Shown: positions 49,840-60,350, counted from the first letter of the stretch. The stretch is 64,000 nucleotides of DNA from Drosophila pseudoobscura (GCF_009870125.1 NC_046679.1:4898001-4962000); one strand, 5' to 3'. A program made the numbers and translations. Notes: generated from the sequence alone by a model not told the origin.

Positions 49840-51500
49840 ACACTCGATCATCTTGCCTGTCCCTATCATTTGAGGATACCCTCTACGAATATCGGTGTCG
49901 CATCTCTCCAGTATACAATGGTGTTTCAACATTCCCTAGTTTAGCTCTGCTTAAGTTCCTAGCTTCATTTCCGTGTATATCAACCTCATTAGCTTATTTA
50001 AACCCAAGCATATTGTATGTATATTCATTTAGCAATAAAATGCTGAACTGCGTTCCCTACGTCCCCCAAAAATCTAATACGTATATCGTATATCGTGTAA
50101 CCGTTTATATTTAGATATACATATATCAAAGGTTATCAAAAATAAATGAAATCACAAAATGGTTTTCGAAAAAGGAGAACAAAGCTAATAACAAAAAGAT
50201 AAAATAAAAAAAAATTGTTAATTGTTATGTTGCATATTCTACATGGAGCTAATCGATAATAATGAATGGATTCATAACAAATAGTTCCATGAACCTAAAA
50301 TAATATTTCATAAATTATTCAATTCAATTGTATTGTAATTCCTAAACATTGGTTAAATGTAAATGTTGATTAATGTTGCTAACTTATCTCAAGCCTATAT
50401 ACTGTATAACGAAACCAACAGCTAATCTTACTCTATCAAATTCTATCAATCCAAAACAAAATCAACCACAAAATGCTGAAAAACAAACATAAATAGGCAC
50501 TCTAAAAATTATACAAGTTATATTGTAAAAACGAAGTTTACAACAATTATGAATATTTCAACAGTATATTAAAAACAAATTGTATTTAAATGACACCAAT
50601 GGTCAAATTCAATGGGGGCTAAATATTTAAGAAAGAAAGTATAGATAATCATGACTAAAGCAGAATGAAATGTAGGAAGGCAGTCTGCTGTCCATATATT
50701 TTTTATATATGGCATTTAGTCCACTGATAGAATCACCTCTTACAGCACATCATCAGGGTATCAATAAGGGTCAAGGGAGGATGTTTCTGACCACATGGCA
50801 CTTCTAACACGAATCTTACATGAATTCAACATCCGAACTTCACCCAAAAATATGCTACAAAATTGCATTTCTACGTGATACTTATACTACACTACAAAAT
50901 CCTTTGAATTAACTGATTTTAATTTCCATTGCGACGCAAGGATGATCTAGGTGCTCCCTGAATCCCAATTGTTTTTCAAGCTGCCAGTAGTAGGATATCC
51001 ATTAAAGAGGCCTCCCAATGCCTAAGCTTAGCTCTTCCCGATCAGTAGAAAATCTTGGACCGCCAGCGTCTTCTATTGTCCGTGGACAGTGGATGCAAAG
51101 CGGATCCTTCTCGCTTTTAAACCTATGTAGGTGTTATTTAATGCACCCAAGTGCTGTTAAGAGCTGCAATTAGATGGCCTGTCCCGGTGCCCCAAAACCA
51201 GCCAGAGCCAGAGCTTGTGTCTGTTGCTGCTGGTTGATTCTGCTAGATTCTGCTCCCTGGTCTGCTGATTCTCTGCATTTCATCTTGCTTCCCGTTTGAT
51301 TTTACGCTTTTCTACAAAGGATTGACTCACAATTTTCCGATACGTTTGACAGCCCTAGAAAGGCCTACTTTTGAAATTACCCTTACCAAAATAATAAAAA
51401 ATTCTCATTTTTGTAATATAGTACAACATAGCAGCATTGAGCTGGATTTTCAGAATTAGAGTATACTTATTGAGCTGGAGCTCGTGTCGACAGCGTCTAA
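49840..51500. other. 3' UTR of the first uridine phosphorylase and spacer
   Basis: AATAAA signals occur at 50,034 and about 50,142. The following 1.3 kb is AT-rich with no open frame above about 60 codons and no repeat array. Confidence 0.6.
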
Positions 51501-51759
51501 ATGGAGTAAGTTTCGATTTGAGGGAACTGTGTGTCTGGTAAATCCTTACTTAATTCTTCTCTCCAGTTCGCTGAGCGTAGCCATATTTCTCTATGGGCGT
51601 TTCTACTTTAATTTGTTGTTCCCCTATGGCTCTATGAACGCGACCATTCAAGAGGCCCTCGGAGAGGAATATATGTTGAGGAGCGAAGAAGAATTTCCCG
51701 AGATGCGTCACATCCTTTTCCTGCTTTTATTGGCGTTCAATGTGTGTATGGAGCTGTAG
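51501..51759 (+). CDS. Tiny two-exon gene, 65-residue hydrophobic protein, family unknown
   Basis: Exon 1 is only ATGGA (51,501-51,505), followed by a 61-base intron (GTAAGT...TTCTCTCCAG). Exon 2 is 51,567-51,759 in matching phase. The product begins MDSLSVAIFLYGRFYFNLLF, contains PYGSMNATIQEALGEEYM, an acidic EEEFPEM stretch, and a hydrophobic end (HILFLLLLAFNVCMEL). It may be a small secreted or membrane peptide. The strongest support is a second, decayed copy 467 bases downstream. That copy preserves the ATG, intron position and the YG..NLTIQEALG.EY motif, showing that this frame was under protein-level constraint before or after duplication. I do not recognise the family. Confidence 0.6.
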
Positions 51760-51967
51760 CAACAATCCATCCACAATCCGTAATGTTAAAAGCAGCAGCA
51801 TGATGTTTCTTATGATTTTTTTATTCAAAAATTTGCTTATCCTTAAGGTGAGAGGTCCTAGTGATCAAAATCAAATTTGTTGGAAAAAAACTAGTGTTTT
51901 ACCTGAAATTTCACAGCTAATCTGAACATATTGGACAAAACTTGAGAGCCTAAGAAGCATCCACACA

Positions 51968-52152
51968 ATGCGGTGAGTGTTGCCCTAATGGAAATTATCT
52001 AGAAAATATGTACATGTTGTTTAATTCTCGCAGTCACAGCTTTTTATTGATACGGCTACCAGTTGAATCCGTATGGCTACACAAACTTGACCATTCAGGA
52101 GGCTCTTGGAGATGAATATGTGATGTGGAGGGGCGTCTTCAAACACTTATGA
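51968..52152 (+). pseudogene. Decayed tandem copy of the 65-residue gene
   Basis: ATGCG|GTGAGT at 51,968 and an acceptor CTCGCAG at 52,033 match the exon 1/intron layout of the copy at 51,501. In one frame it reads NPYGYTNLTIQEALGDEYVM then WRGVFKHL and a stop, clearly related to PYGSMNATIQEALGEEYM. The spliced frame from its ATG does not reach this motif: a shift and a TGA lie upstream, and the acidic and hydrophobic tail is missing. Alternatively it starts elsewhere and is still expressed as a short peptide. Confidence 0.55.
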
Positions 52153-52207
52153 AATACACGACACTCCTCTGTGTGTAATGGCAATTAATAATTAAGCCAC
52201 TAGCTAT

Positions 52208-52233
52208 CAATACAATACAATACAATACAATAC
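52208..52233. repeat. (AATAC)n microsatellite
   Basis: About five AATAC pentamers in a row. Confidence 0.9.
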
Positions 52234-52871
52234 GAAATGTTAAAGCCCTCCATCAAGAGTACACAGGCGGCAGACTTGTGCGTCTTGGGGTAGCCGTTGA
52301 TGCGCCCCTAATTATTAAATGTTACTTACATATGTACATATGTATATTTATATAGTATGATATGTATTGCGCAGCGGCTTAGAGCCAACATTTTTCAAGC
52401 ACGCGTTGTTGGGCTGCCTAGACACGTACTTTTGCCGACTCTGCACGTCTTGGGTGTTTTGTCACGTGAAGCGGCTCATGTAGTGTTCCATCCATTTGAA
52501 GAAGCTTATGATCGTCTACCGTCGGATAGCTTATAAATGTACAATGTACATATATACATATTTATTTGTGGGAAAGACCCGTTTTGCTGCTGCGCGAGTG
52601 CAATTGGAAGATAAGCCCTGAACTGCAGACATATAACCGCTACTCAGTCAGTATGTTTCCCCTTTTCGTACCTTTTTCTCATATCTTCTAAAAAGTGGAG
52701 AGCGTTTCCGACTTCTAAAAGTATATATATGTCAGATTTATATTAAAGTATTGTGTATTAATAATGTTTAGATCGAAAAAGAGTACAAAGTGTAGTTTCA
52801 AGGGTACAATTATTGAGTGTTTTCTCCCGACTTTTAATCAACTTTTCGCTTCTGCTTCCAAAAACCCACTC

Positions 52872-52950
52872 CCATATCGATAACCCCTTATCGGTTAGGT
52901 CTTTTAAACATCGGTTAAGTCTGGCTATATCGGTTAGGTCTTATCGATGG
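52872..52950. repeat. TATCGGTTAGGTCT short tandem repeat with DRE cores
   Basis: Three spaced copies of (T)ATCGGTTA[GA]GTCT lie between TATCGATAA (52,875) and TTATCGATGG (52,941). This is directly visible. Function is unknown; DRE-like cores at both ends hint at a promoter or insulator role. Confidence 0.6.
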
Positions 52951-53748
52951 TATCTTAAGTTCGAATGTTAATTTAGATGGGATAGTGTTAACTGCTTGAT
53001 ACACTGTCCTTTACATTCGGCCCTCCTGCTCATCTTCATCTGTCCCAGATGATAATATATCATCGTTCTCTGAGACTTTCTTGCGCCTTCCCAATGTTAT
53101 CTTTCGCTTGGTCGCTGTTAAACTGCGAAACCAACTCCTCGTTGAGCATTGTCTGTGCATCTTTGTCCCAATCATGACATCGAATGGCGACGACTTCAAC
53201 GATTTCAGTTCAGTACTCTGCCAGCCGTCGACGCGATCACAACCTCGTCCAGCAATCAGTCGCGTTCAAGTGTCGCATAGTAGGTGACGAGCCCCTCGTA
53301 GTTCTAAATAAAATAATATATGTATGTATGTACATATTACATATACATATTCGTGTGTGTTGATATTATTAAATGAGCTTTTAGTGGAAAAATATAGATA
53401 AGATTATCAATTTGGCAACACGCTGGCAACAAGAAGGCCTGATCAATGAGAGTGTCTGAACGTAGCCGCTTTCCTTGGCAGTGTTAATTCATAGAGGGAC
53501 TACCCACGCTGTATGTTGACTTTTTTCCGTGAACAATTTATTTTTTTTCCTAAAAACTTTTTGTAAATATTTTTTCAAATAATGATAATAATGATAGCTG
53601 TAACTGTCATAAATAATGGCATACCAAAAACTTAAATTTTCATTGCGAAAACCCGAAATATTGAAAAATGGGTGGTATGTTCACTTTTTTCCGCGACTGT
53701 ATATTTCTTTCTTATGCTAGTTCTAGGCACGTGCAACTCTTACGGACA

Positions 53749-55267
53749 ATGTCGCAAATGTAAGACACCATAAAACTGACCGGCTATACACAGATATCTG
53801 AACAAGTACAATCTTATCAACAGCATACAATTGAAGAATCACCACCTAGATGGCATGTCAACCGATTTTTTGTACCATCTGGCAATTAATGTGGTCGACA
53901 CCAAGGACACCAGGGACATTCAGAGTCAGTTTGGCGATGTCAGGGTAAGGCTTAGGTCAATCAATCGCATGTGAGTCAATCAGGATACCATCTCCACAGT
54001 TTATCTTAACGGGTGGTACCTCTACACGTATGCTGGAATTAGCGAAATATGTGCGAAAATTGTTCGGTGTGGAGGACACTAGCGATCCTGTGGATCTGTG
54101 CAAGAAGGGACATCGCTACGCAATGTACAAGGTGGGACCTGTGATCTGTGTCAGCCACGGTGTCGGCTCCTCCACCTTCAGCGTTGTGCTCCACGAGCTG
54201 CTGAAGCTGGTCCACTACGCCAAGTGCAAGGATCCGGTTTTCCTGCGTATCGGCACCTGCGGCGGGATCGGTGTACCCCCCGGCACGGTTGTCGTAACGA
54301 AGAATGCCTTCAACGGCTTGCTCCGCAACGAACACGAGATTGTAAGTGGATCCGCTTCGGTTGAACACTTCAGTTAGTTAATTATTACCATCCCATTTGC
54401 TAATTAGGCAATTCTCGGAGAGCGTGTGGTGCGACCCGCCCAGTTCCCTGAGAGTGTGATCAAGGATATTCTGGCATATGGTGCCCGGGACGATGATGGT
54501 TTCCAAATCATAAGTGCCAACACCATGGGCACAGACTGCTTCTACGAGGGTAAGTGTGCAAGGGTCAAGTGGGTCAAGTGGTTCATAGAAAAAGCCATAG
54601 CCATCACAATGCCTATTGGATTGACTTAGGTCAGGGACGTACTGATGGCGCCATATGTGAATACAGTGCTGAGGACAAGATGAAATTCTTGCAGAAGTGC
54701 CATGACCTGGGCATTCGCAACATCGAAATGGAGGCCAGCATGTTCGCTTCGGTCACCCAGAAGATTGGCGTGAAGGCTGGCGACATCTGTGTGACCCTAC
54801 TCAATCGTCTGGACGGCGATCAGGTGAGCTTCCGAAATATCCCTAGCCAAATGTCGCAAAAGTTTAGCGCAAATAACTGATGAGAAAAACTGTAAAAAAG
54901 CATGCACCCTCGTTCTCTATCTGAGCGTTCGGTTTCGGTTTTCTGTTGAGCAGTTCGTATCATTCCCCTGACAAGTGACACTGAAAGCCCGCGAAGCTTG
55001 ACATACGCAAAACGACTTTTTGAATCGATGTCCACGAGCAAACAGTCCGAGAATAAGCAGAGGCAAAGAGAACGGAAAAAACTGCTCGTAGTCTTTTTGC
55101 TGCAAGTGTGAATAACACTTATTTTGCGAGCTATTATTTGCCGCAAAACCAATAAACCAATAAATGAATCAATGAATCCACAGGTTGACTCCGAGAAGAA
55201 GGAGGAGTATGAGCACCGCCCCTTCCTTGTTTTGGGTCGCTACATTCAGGAACTTTTGAAGAAATAA
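53749..55267 (+). CDS. Second uridine phosphorylase (tandem paralogue)
   Basis: Same enzyme family as the gene ending at 49,839. Exons are 53,749-53,759, 53,794-53,944, 54,000-54,341, 54,408-54,549, 54,630-54,823 and 55,184-55,267, for 307 residues. Catalytic elements are all present: GGTSTR, SHGVG, RIGTCGGIG, FYEGQGRTDG and NIEMEASMFA, so it should be active. It shares the first three intron positions with the upstream paralogue but has two other introns (inside the FYEG loop and after LDGDQ) and lacks the one after WQQ. The first exon (MSQ) is uncertain because it needs a 34-base intron, unusually short for a fly. The alternative start is the in-frame Met at about 53,853 (MSTDFLYHLA). The C terminus is shorter than in the paralogue. 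It converges with spag, with only 89 bases between the two stop codons. Confidence 0.85.
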
Positions 55268-55356
55268 ATGGCCATTTCCACACATGCCTTGGCCTTATAC
55301 TATCAACGTTCCAAAGTTCAATATTTCATAAAGTTGTATCTAAATAAATGTGTCAA

Positions 55357-57077
55357 TTATATCTCCTCTATAAGCAGCTTGTTGTTCCTTTTGGTGTTGG
55401 TCTGGGGCATACGTAGCATTGCTGGCAACGAGGAGGAGGCTTCGCTTATGAGTGGCTGTGTCTGCGTCTTGGGTGCGGATGCAGTGGGAGCGTTGAATTT
55501 ATTGCCCAACGCTTCGGCTGCAGTAATCAGTTTGCTTTTGACCACACGATTCGGTTTCACCAGCTCGGCCAGATCATATTCCTTGAGAGGAGGTGGCTTC
55601 GCCACTGGAACTGTCTTCGCCACTGGAACTGTCTTCGCCACTGGAGCAGTCATTTTTTTGGAATTATCCTTAGGTTTGGCCGGTGCATCTGGCTTTAACT
55701 CCTCAATCATCAAACGGGTGGCATGACTCGGAGCAAGCTCTCCGAGCTGATTCTTTAGCAGTTCCAGGGCATTTAAGGCAGCAGCATTATCCGGCTGCAG
55801 GTCTAGAACGCGCTGGTAAAGATGGAGGGACTAAAGGAAGAGAATTGCCATCATTGCCATCATCAATAAGAGACACTTTAATTACCTCGCGGCGACATCC
55901 TTGGGCATAGCTGGCATCAGCCAGGCGAAGACGAGCCTTCAGATTGTCTGGCTCCATTTCCAGACATGCCTTGCAGTCCGATATAGCGGCTAGATAGTTC
56001 TTCACTTTCATATCTATGAAAGTAAAAACAAGTGCCGTTAATCTTTCAAAAGCCACTAACTTAATCTTGACCCTCGTTGAAACTTACGCGACACCGCGCG
56101 ATTGTTGTAGGCCCGAGCTGCATTCTCGGGATCGTAGATAATGGCACAATTGTATTCTTCTATGGCACTTTCGTACTCCTTCGACTTGAAGTATTCGTTG
56201 CCACGTAAACGACGTCTGAAATGAGTCGCAAATCAACAGAAATCCTGAGAATGAGTTGGATGGTACCCACTTTTCAGCGAATTGCTCTCGTTCCACCTGG
56301 CTTAGTTTCTTTAGCTGTTCCTGGAGGCGCTCCTGTAGTTCATTCCTTTCACTTTTCAACACTTCTTCAGAGATCGGAGTGGGGTCTGGTCGATTTTTTT
56401 GCTCTTCCTGCTCTTTGGTGCGCTCCTCCGCCAGTTCCATGCGCAGTATTTCCTCGTCGGGATCGTACTTGTCCCATTTGTTGTAGTCTGTTGAACGGAT
56501 TCGCTTTTCCGTAGTCTTTGGGGGCTCTGGAGGAGCTTTTACTGGCTTTGATGGCTTAGTGCTGGATAAATCCGCGTCTATTTTGGCCGGTTTCCGCATA
56601 GGTGCCAAATCCAAACCCAAGCATTCCACGTCATTCTTTAGTTCGTTTAAGGCATTGTCCTTCGACTTGATGTCATGTGTCCAATCCTTAAAAATAGATA
56701 ATGGAACTCTAAATGTTCAATCTCCTAACGACAGCTAGATTCCGATATTTACCAGAATGGGTTTAAGTTCCTGTTTATCAAGGATATCGCTGTTTTGTAT
56801 CGGCTCCTCGTAGCGGAACAATTTACTGTTGGGCTTCAGCTCCTTCAGTTTTTCCTCGGAACAACGCTGCAGGTCCGGGAAATAGCCCTCCTCCCCAGAT
56901 CGTAGGATTTGCACAATTTTCTCCATTTCCCGTGCATTTTTACACGTTTCCACATAACTAGATGGTGGAAAGGTATGATGTTTCGTTTGAAGTTATTTTT
57001 AAACAATCTGCATACCTAAAATCCAGATGGCTCAAGGGCATATTATATTTCTCCAACAAAGTCTTCCGCTTTTCCAT
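55357..57077 (-). CDS. spag: Spaghetti (SPAG1/RPAP3-like TPR co-chaperone)
   Basis: This protein links Hsp70/Hsp90 and the R2TP complex in assembling large complexes (family knowledge). Exons on the minus strand are 57,077-57,016, 56,957-56,753, 56,686-56,271, 56,215-56,088, 56,013-55,886 and 55,830-55,357, for 470 residues with matching phases. The N-terminal part carries the RPAP3/SPAG1 signatures LDWTHDIKSKDNAL and STDYNKWDKYDPDEEI, then a charged coiled-coil-like stretch (about 145-225). A TPR block follows (RRLRGNEYFKSKEYESAIEE, IIYDPENAARAYNNRAVS, ISDCKACLEMEPDNLKAR, YQRVLDLQPDNAAALNAL; about 229-350), in the clamp-type arrangement that binds Hsp C termini. The tail has three PVAKTV-type repeats. 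I see no RPAP3 C-terminal domain. The Kozak context TTCAAAATGG and a TATCGATT site at about 57,154 support the start. Confidence 0.9.
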
Positions 57078-57337
57078 TTTGAATTCTTTATATTTCTATT
57101 CGCACAGAGAAAAAAATATAAACTGTCGGTTTTTCTGTTTGTTTGGAACTGACATTATCGATTCAACAAAATTTGCGTCTCACCCGGCCTACTTGACAAC
57201 AGATATAAACAGCAATCGTGTTGTGGATATTTTTTTTATCGGCATTTAAAATTAGAAATTAACCGAAACACTGGGGTGAAATGCAGAACAAACCGCATTT
57301 GGCTGAAAATTGCGTTTTAGCAGCTGTCCGCCAACAA
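57078..57337. promoter_or_regulatory. spag upstream region
   Basis: This gap is AT-rich and contains a DRE-like ATTATCGATT at about 57,152-57,161, about 75 bases upstream of the spag start codon. The right end is the 5' flank of the first tRNA gene. Confidence 0.5.
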
Positions 57338-57409
57338 GGTTCTATGGTGTAATGGTTAGCACTCTGGACTTTGAATCCAGCGATCCGAGTTCAAATCTCG
57401 GTAGAACCT
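57338..57409 (+). tRNA. tRNA-Gln (anticodon TTG), copy 1
   Basis: 72 bases. The acceptor stem GGTTCTA pairs with TAGAACC, with discriminator T. The A box is TGGTGTAATGG. The anticodon arm CTGGA-CTTTGAA-TCCAG gives anticodon TTG (reads CAA, Gln). The T arm is CCGAG-TTCAAAT-CTCGG with the B box. There is no intron. A T-run (TCTTTTT, about 57,429) lies downstream as Pol III terminator. Confidence 0.97.
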
Positions 57410-57598
57410 GCATTTACAAAATGTGTTATCTTTTTATGAATGTTATATAATTTCATTTGTTTTTAATTTTAAAATATTTTTTGGAAACAAATTTCACATC
57501 GTGACAGTATCTGAAAGTTAGTTGGTGAAATTTTTCGTATTATATGCCCATGCCTTCCGCGCCCACTTTTATTTGGTTTAGTGGCAGCCTGACAACAC

Positions 57599-57670
57599 GG
57601 TTCTATGGTGTAATGGTTAGCACTCTGGACTTTGAATCCAGCGATCCGAGTTCAAATCTCGGTAGAACCT
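57599..57670 (+). tRNA. tRNA-Gln (anticodon TTG), copy 2
   Basis: Sequence identical to copy 1 over all 72 bases, same strand, 261 bases downstream. The flanks are different, with a short TTTT at about 57,693. Pol III A and B boxes are intact. Confidence 0.97.
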
Positions 57671-58114
57671 TAAGACACCAAATGTGGTTCACTTTTATAC
57701 TTCTTATAAAAACTCATTTTTGTACCAGCAATTTTGACAACAAACACAAAGTGAATGTCAAAATTTTAATGTCGATAATGCAGTTGTCTCTGCTGATAGT
57801 TACATCAATATGTAGTTGATTTGTAGAAGTAGTGTAGTTAACGTGTAGTTTTACCATGCACGAATTTACTTAATTTAGTTGATTAAATCTTTCTGTAGTT
57901 TTCCAATATTTTAGAGCGTCTCACAGTATAATGGCGAGAATATTCATTTTAGTGCACGAGAGTATTGTATATCCCGTGGAGAATAATGTGGCCGGCCTCC
58001 CATTGTCGTGCACTGACCACCGGGAGAGCAGACCATCCATATACTTTTTAATAACTAACAAAACATATTTGTTATAGTTTTAATGAAATGAAACAGGCTT
58101 TTATTTAAAGCAAT
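57671..58114. other. Spacer between tRNA genes and Myb/SANT gene
   Basis: AT-rich, about 440 bases. It holds one compact potential structure (see the hairpin entry at 57,951-58,014) and the 3' end of the minus-strand Myb/SANT gene. Confidence 0.6.
57951..58014. other. Inverted repeat with 9-base perfect stem
   Basis: AGTGCACGA (57,951-57,959) pairs with TCGTGCACT (58,006-58,014) across a 46-base loop. CTCCC (57,997) and GGGAG (58,021) just inside and outside add a further possible pairing. It could be a structured RNA, a 3'-UTR element or chance. Confidence 0.35.
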
Positions 58115-59746
58115 TTAATGCTTATTTAGCTTTAATTGCTTACGTTCCATATTATGAAGAACATCGTAAATACATCTCTTGGCCTCTAAAAACAGATCGT
58201 CGTCCAATACTAGTAACTCTTTTGCAACAAATTGTGTGAATTGCTCTACAGATTTTTGCTTATGGCTCGAGGGATTGTCGTCTGGCTGTTCGGTACTCTC
58301 GTCTGTCTCCTCTGTTTCTTCTAGGTCCTGCATGTAGTCTTTACAAGTTTCTGAATCATTATTATTAGCGTTATTAAATTCACTAAAATCTACAGGGCTC
58401 TCAACTGGAGAACACCCTTCATCTGTGTGTTCTAAGAGCTGATTTGTAGCCGAATCACTTGGGGGTTCTGGATGGCTAGAAGGTGCTTCTGCTGCCTCTT
58501 CAAGGACCCAGCAGAAGGAATCATCGGAGTCGTTGGCATCTTGCTGTTTCTGTTCTTCCAAAGGATCTGGAAACTGACTACGAGATTCGGCCTTCATTTT
58601 ATTGGGAAACCAATCGTCGGAACTGCTGCTGGTATCGTGATGTGTTTCAATAAGTATGCCATTCAGAGGGCCCACCACATCCACCAGTTTAGCATAGTGA
58701 ATCCACTCCGAGTTGGCTCCATAGATTTCATGTTCAGATCTAAAATTGCGTAAGAATTTAATAAAACTGCTGCATAAAGGTTTTCGAATGCTCTCACTTG
58801 AATGTACGCTTCAAAGATTCCATTTTCGCCTTAACGTCCGAGGGTATCTTGTCCAATCCTACGCCATATGTTTGCAGCTCATTTTTCATAGCTCGGTAGA
58901 TATCCGCCTTCTTCTTTCCCTCTCCCAGCAAGTCGCCCACATAGTTCTTCCACACTTCAATGAACGTAACTTCCTCTTCAATGGTCCAATTCCTGCGTGG
59001 ACGCTTGGGTTGTCTGAGCTTGCCTGCTTTGGTGTATAGTGAATTCGGCTTTGAATTTTGGACACTCTGCTTGGAATTCTTGGCGTTGCTAGATGAATGC
59101 TGTTTTGCCGGTGGCTCCTGGCGGTCCTCGTTTATTTTTTGCTTCTTTGCCGATGGCTCCTGGTATACCTCGCTCGTTGAACTGCTGGGTGGCGTACAGT
59201 CTTCCTCGTCAAGCAGCAAACTAGTGCACTCGTCCACATAGACCTGGTTGAACGGTTTATTATCTGGAATATTTGTTTTTCTTGATCTGGTTTTTCTCGT
59301 TTGCTTAGCAACGGTTTCGTCGGAGTCGAAGCTCTCTTCCAGCTCTTTTAATTGCGTTCCGAATATTGTTTCCAGAGTTTTAAAGTGCCGCCATTTGCGC
59401 GTTTGCAACTTTTCATCACCTTTTGCGATGCTGCAAGTACGGAATATTTTAAAGCGAGTCCTGATGGCCCAGCAAGTGACTTTACTTACTGGAAATACTT
59501 GCGCTTAAACGAGTTCATTTTCATTTTGATTCCCACGGGATTTATTTCAATGCCTTCAAATCGGAACTCGTCCTCCAGAAGTCGGCAAATTTCAATTTGT
59601 GTTTTGCCGCTGCGGTACAGATCCAAATTGTCGGACCAGATCCGAATGAAGGTGTCCTCTTCGGCGGGGAGCCATTTGCGCTTGCTGCCCACTATAAAGA
59701 TATGTTAACTATTCCTTTTAACAATTAATCCTAAGCAAAACTTACT
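58115..59746 (-). CDS. Protein with two Myb/SANT-like DNA-binding domains
   Basis: Probable nuclear DNA-binding protein of 486 residues. The minus-strand coding path is 59,746 (A), 59,691-59,490, 59,430-58,798 and 58,739-58,115. The start codon is split by an intron: exon 1 ends AAAAAA and exon 2 begins TGGGCAGC, giving ATG GGC AGC. Domain 1 (about 4-68) has KRKWLPAEEDTFIRIW and closes with KMKMNSFKRKYF. Domain 2 (about 212-279) has RRNWTIEEEVTFIEVWKN and closes with KAKMESLKRTFK. Both are the Trp-spaced helical units of Myb/SANT-like (MADF-related) proteins. Between them is a basic, Ser/Lys/Gln-rich linker. The C-terminal part is acidic and ends in a short conserved-looking helix (LLVLDDDLFLEAKRCIYDVL). 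I do not recognise the orthologue. The promoter region carries DRE sites and a repeat pair. Confidence 0.85.
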
Positions 59747-59794
59747 TTTTTATTCGGACTATTTACATCAATTGTTATTGTTTACAAAATTCTA

Positions 59795-59850
59795 CTGTTT
59801 CTAGAGGTGTCACACCATCTATCGCACTATCGATAGTATCGATTTTTAAA
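59795..59850 (-). promoter_or_regulatory. DRE-containing core promoter of the Myb/SANT gene
   Basis: ACTATCGATAGTATCGAT (about 59,827-59,844) contains DRE cores. Next to it is GGTGTCACACC (59,806-59,816), which resembles the Drosophila Motif-1 core. Together they lie 60-100 bases upstream of the start-codon exon, as expected for a housekeeping promoter on the minus strand. Confidence 0.6.
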
Positions 59851-59879
59851 ATCATTTCGTTCAAAACTATCGAGTTCAA

Positions 59880-60110
59880 CTTATATCTTACATATTACTC
59901 GTTTTTGTAATTCCGTGGAATATTAATAGCTAGATAGATCTCTCAGCTCTGCCCGGATAATTTTATCTGAATAATGAATCAATTTTCTAATTGACTGGCT
60001 TATTTTAAATAATTGCTTTTATTGGATTTCTATGTTGAAAATGAAATTTAATAAATTGAAGAAATTGACAAAATATACCAATATATACCGATATACCGTA
60101 ATCGATGGTT
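59880..60110 (-). repeat. Dispersed promoter-proximal repeat, unit C
   Basis: It is the reverse complement of the units near Tsp97E, with matching blocks AATCCAATAAAAG, GATAAAATTATCCGGGCAG, TCTATCTAGCTA, AATATTCCACGGAAT and AAAAACGAGTAATA. A cluster of GGTATAT sites (60,070-60,108) sits at its upstream side. Confidence 0.75.
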
Positions 60111-60132
60111 TGACAGCTCTATTCTGACCGAT

Positions 60133-60350
60133 CCTAATATACCGAAATATACCGACTCATTTCAAAATATACCATACATATACTGACGAATTCAAATTAT
60201 TTTATACACATTCCTCGTTTTTGATATTCCGTGGAATATTACTAGCTAGATAGATTTCTCAGCCCTGCCCACATCCTTTTATCCGATTAATGAACGTATT
60301 TTCAACTTGACTGGTTTAATTTAAATACTTACTTTTATTGGATTTTGCCT
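60133..60350 (-). repeat. Dispersed promoter-proximal repeat, unit D
   Basis: This is nearly a full-length counterpart of unit B at 34,018-34,250 in reverse complement. It has CCAATAAAAGTAAG, TTCATTAATCGGATAAAA, GCTAGTAATATTCCACGGAA, AAAAACGAGGAAT, TTGAATTCGTCAGTATAT and several GGTATATTT sites in the same order. Confidence 0.8.

Larger units (their letters stand above)
52153..53748. other. Spacer between the tiny genes and the second uridine phosphorylase
   Basis: AT-rich DNA with a pentamer repeat, a short TATCGGTTAGGTC tandem repeat (52,872-52,950) and a 62-codon minus-strand frame (53,011-53,199) with a charged, protein-like ending. That frame has no visible start context, so I do not call a gene. 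Confidence 0.5.

Noticed and set aside
52872-52950. TTAGG-like words suggesting insect telomere repeat
   Set aside because: The repeat unit is TATCGGTTAGGTCT, not pure TTAGG, and Drosophila telomeres do not use TTAGG.
53011-53199. Minus-strand 62-codon frame with an acidic end (SSGTDEDEQEGRM)
   Set aside because: It looks somewhat protein-like, but no upstream exon or start is evident. It could be a relic and is too short to call.
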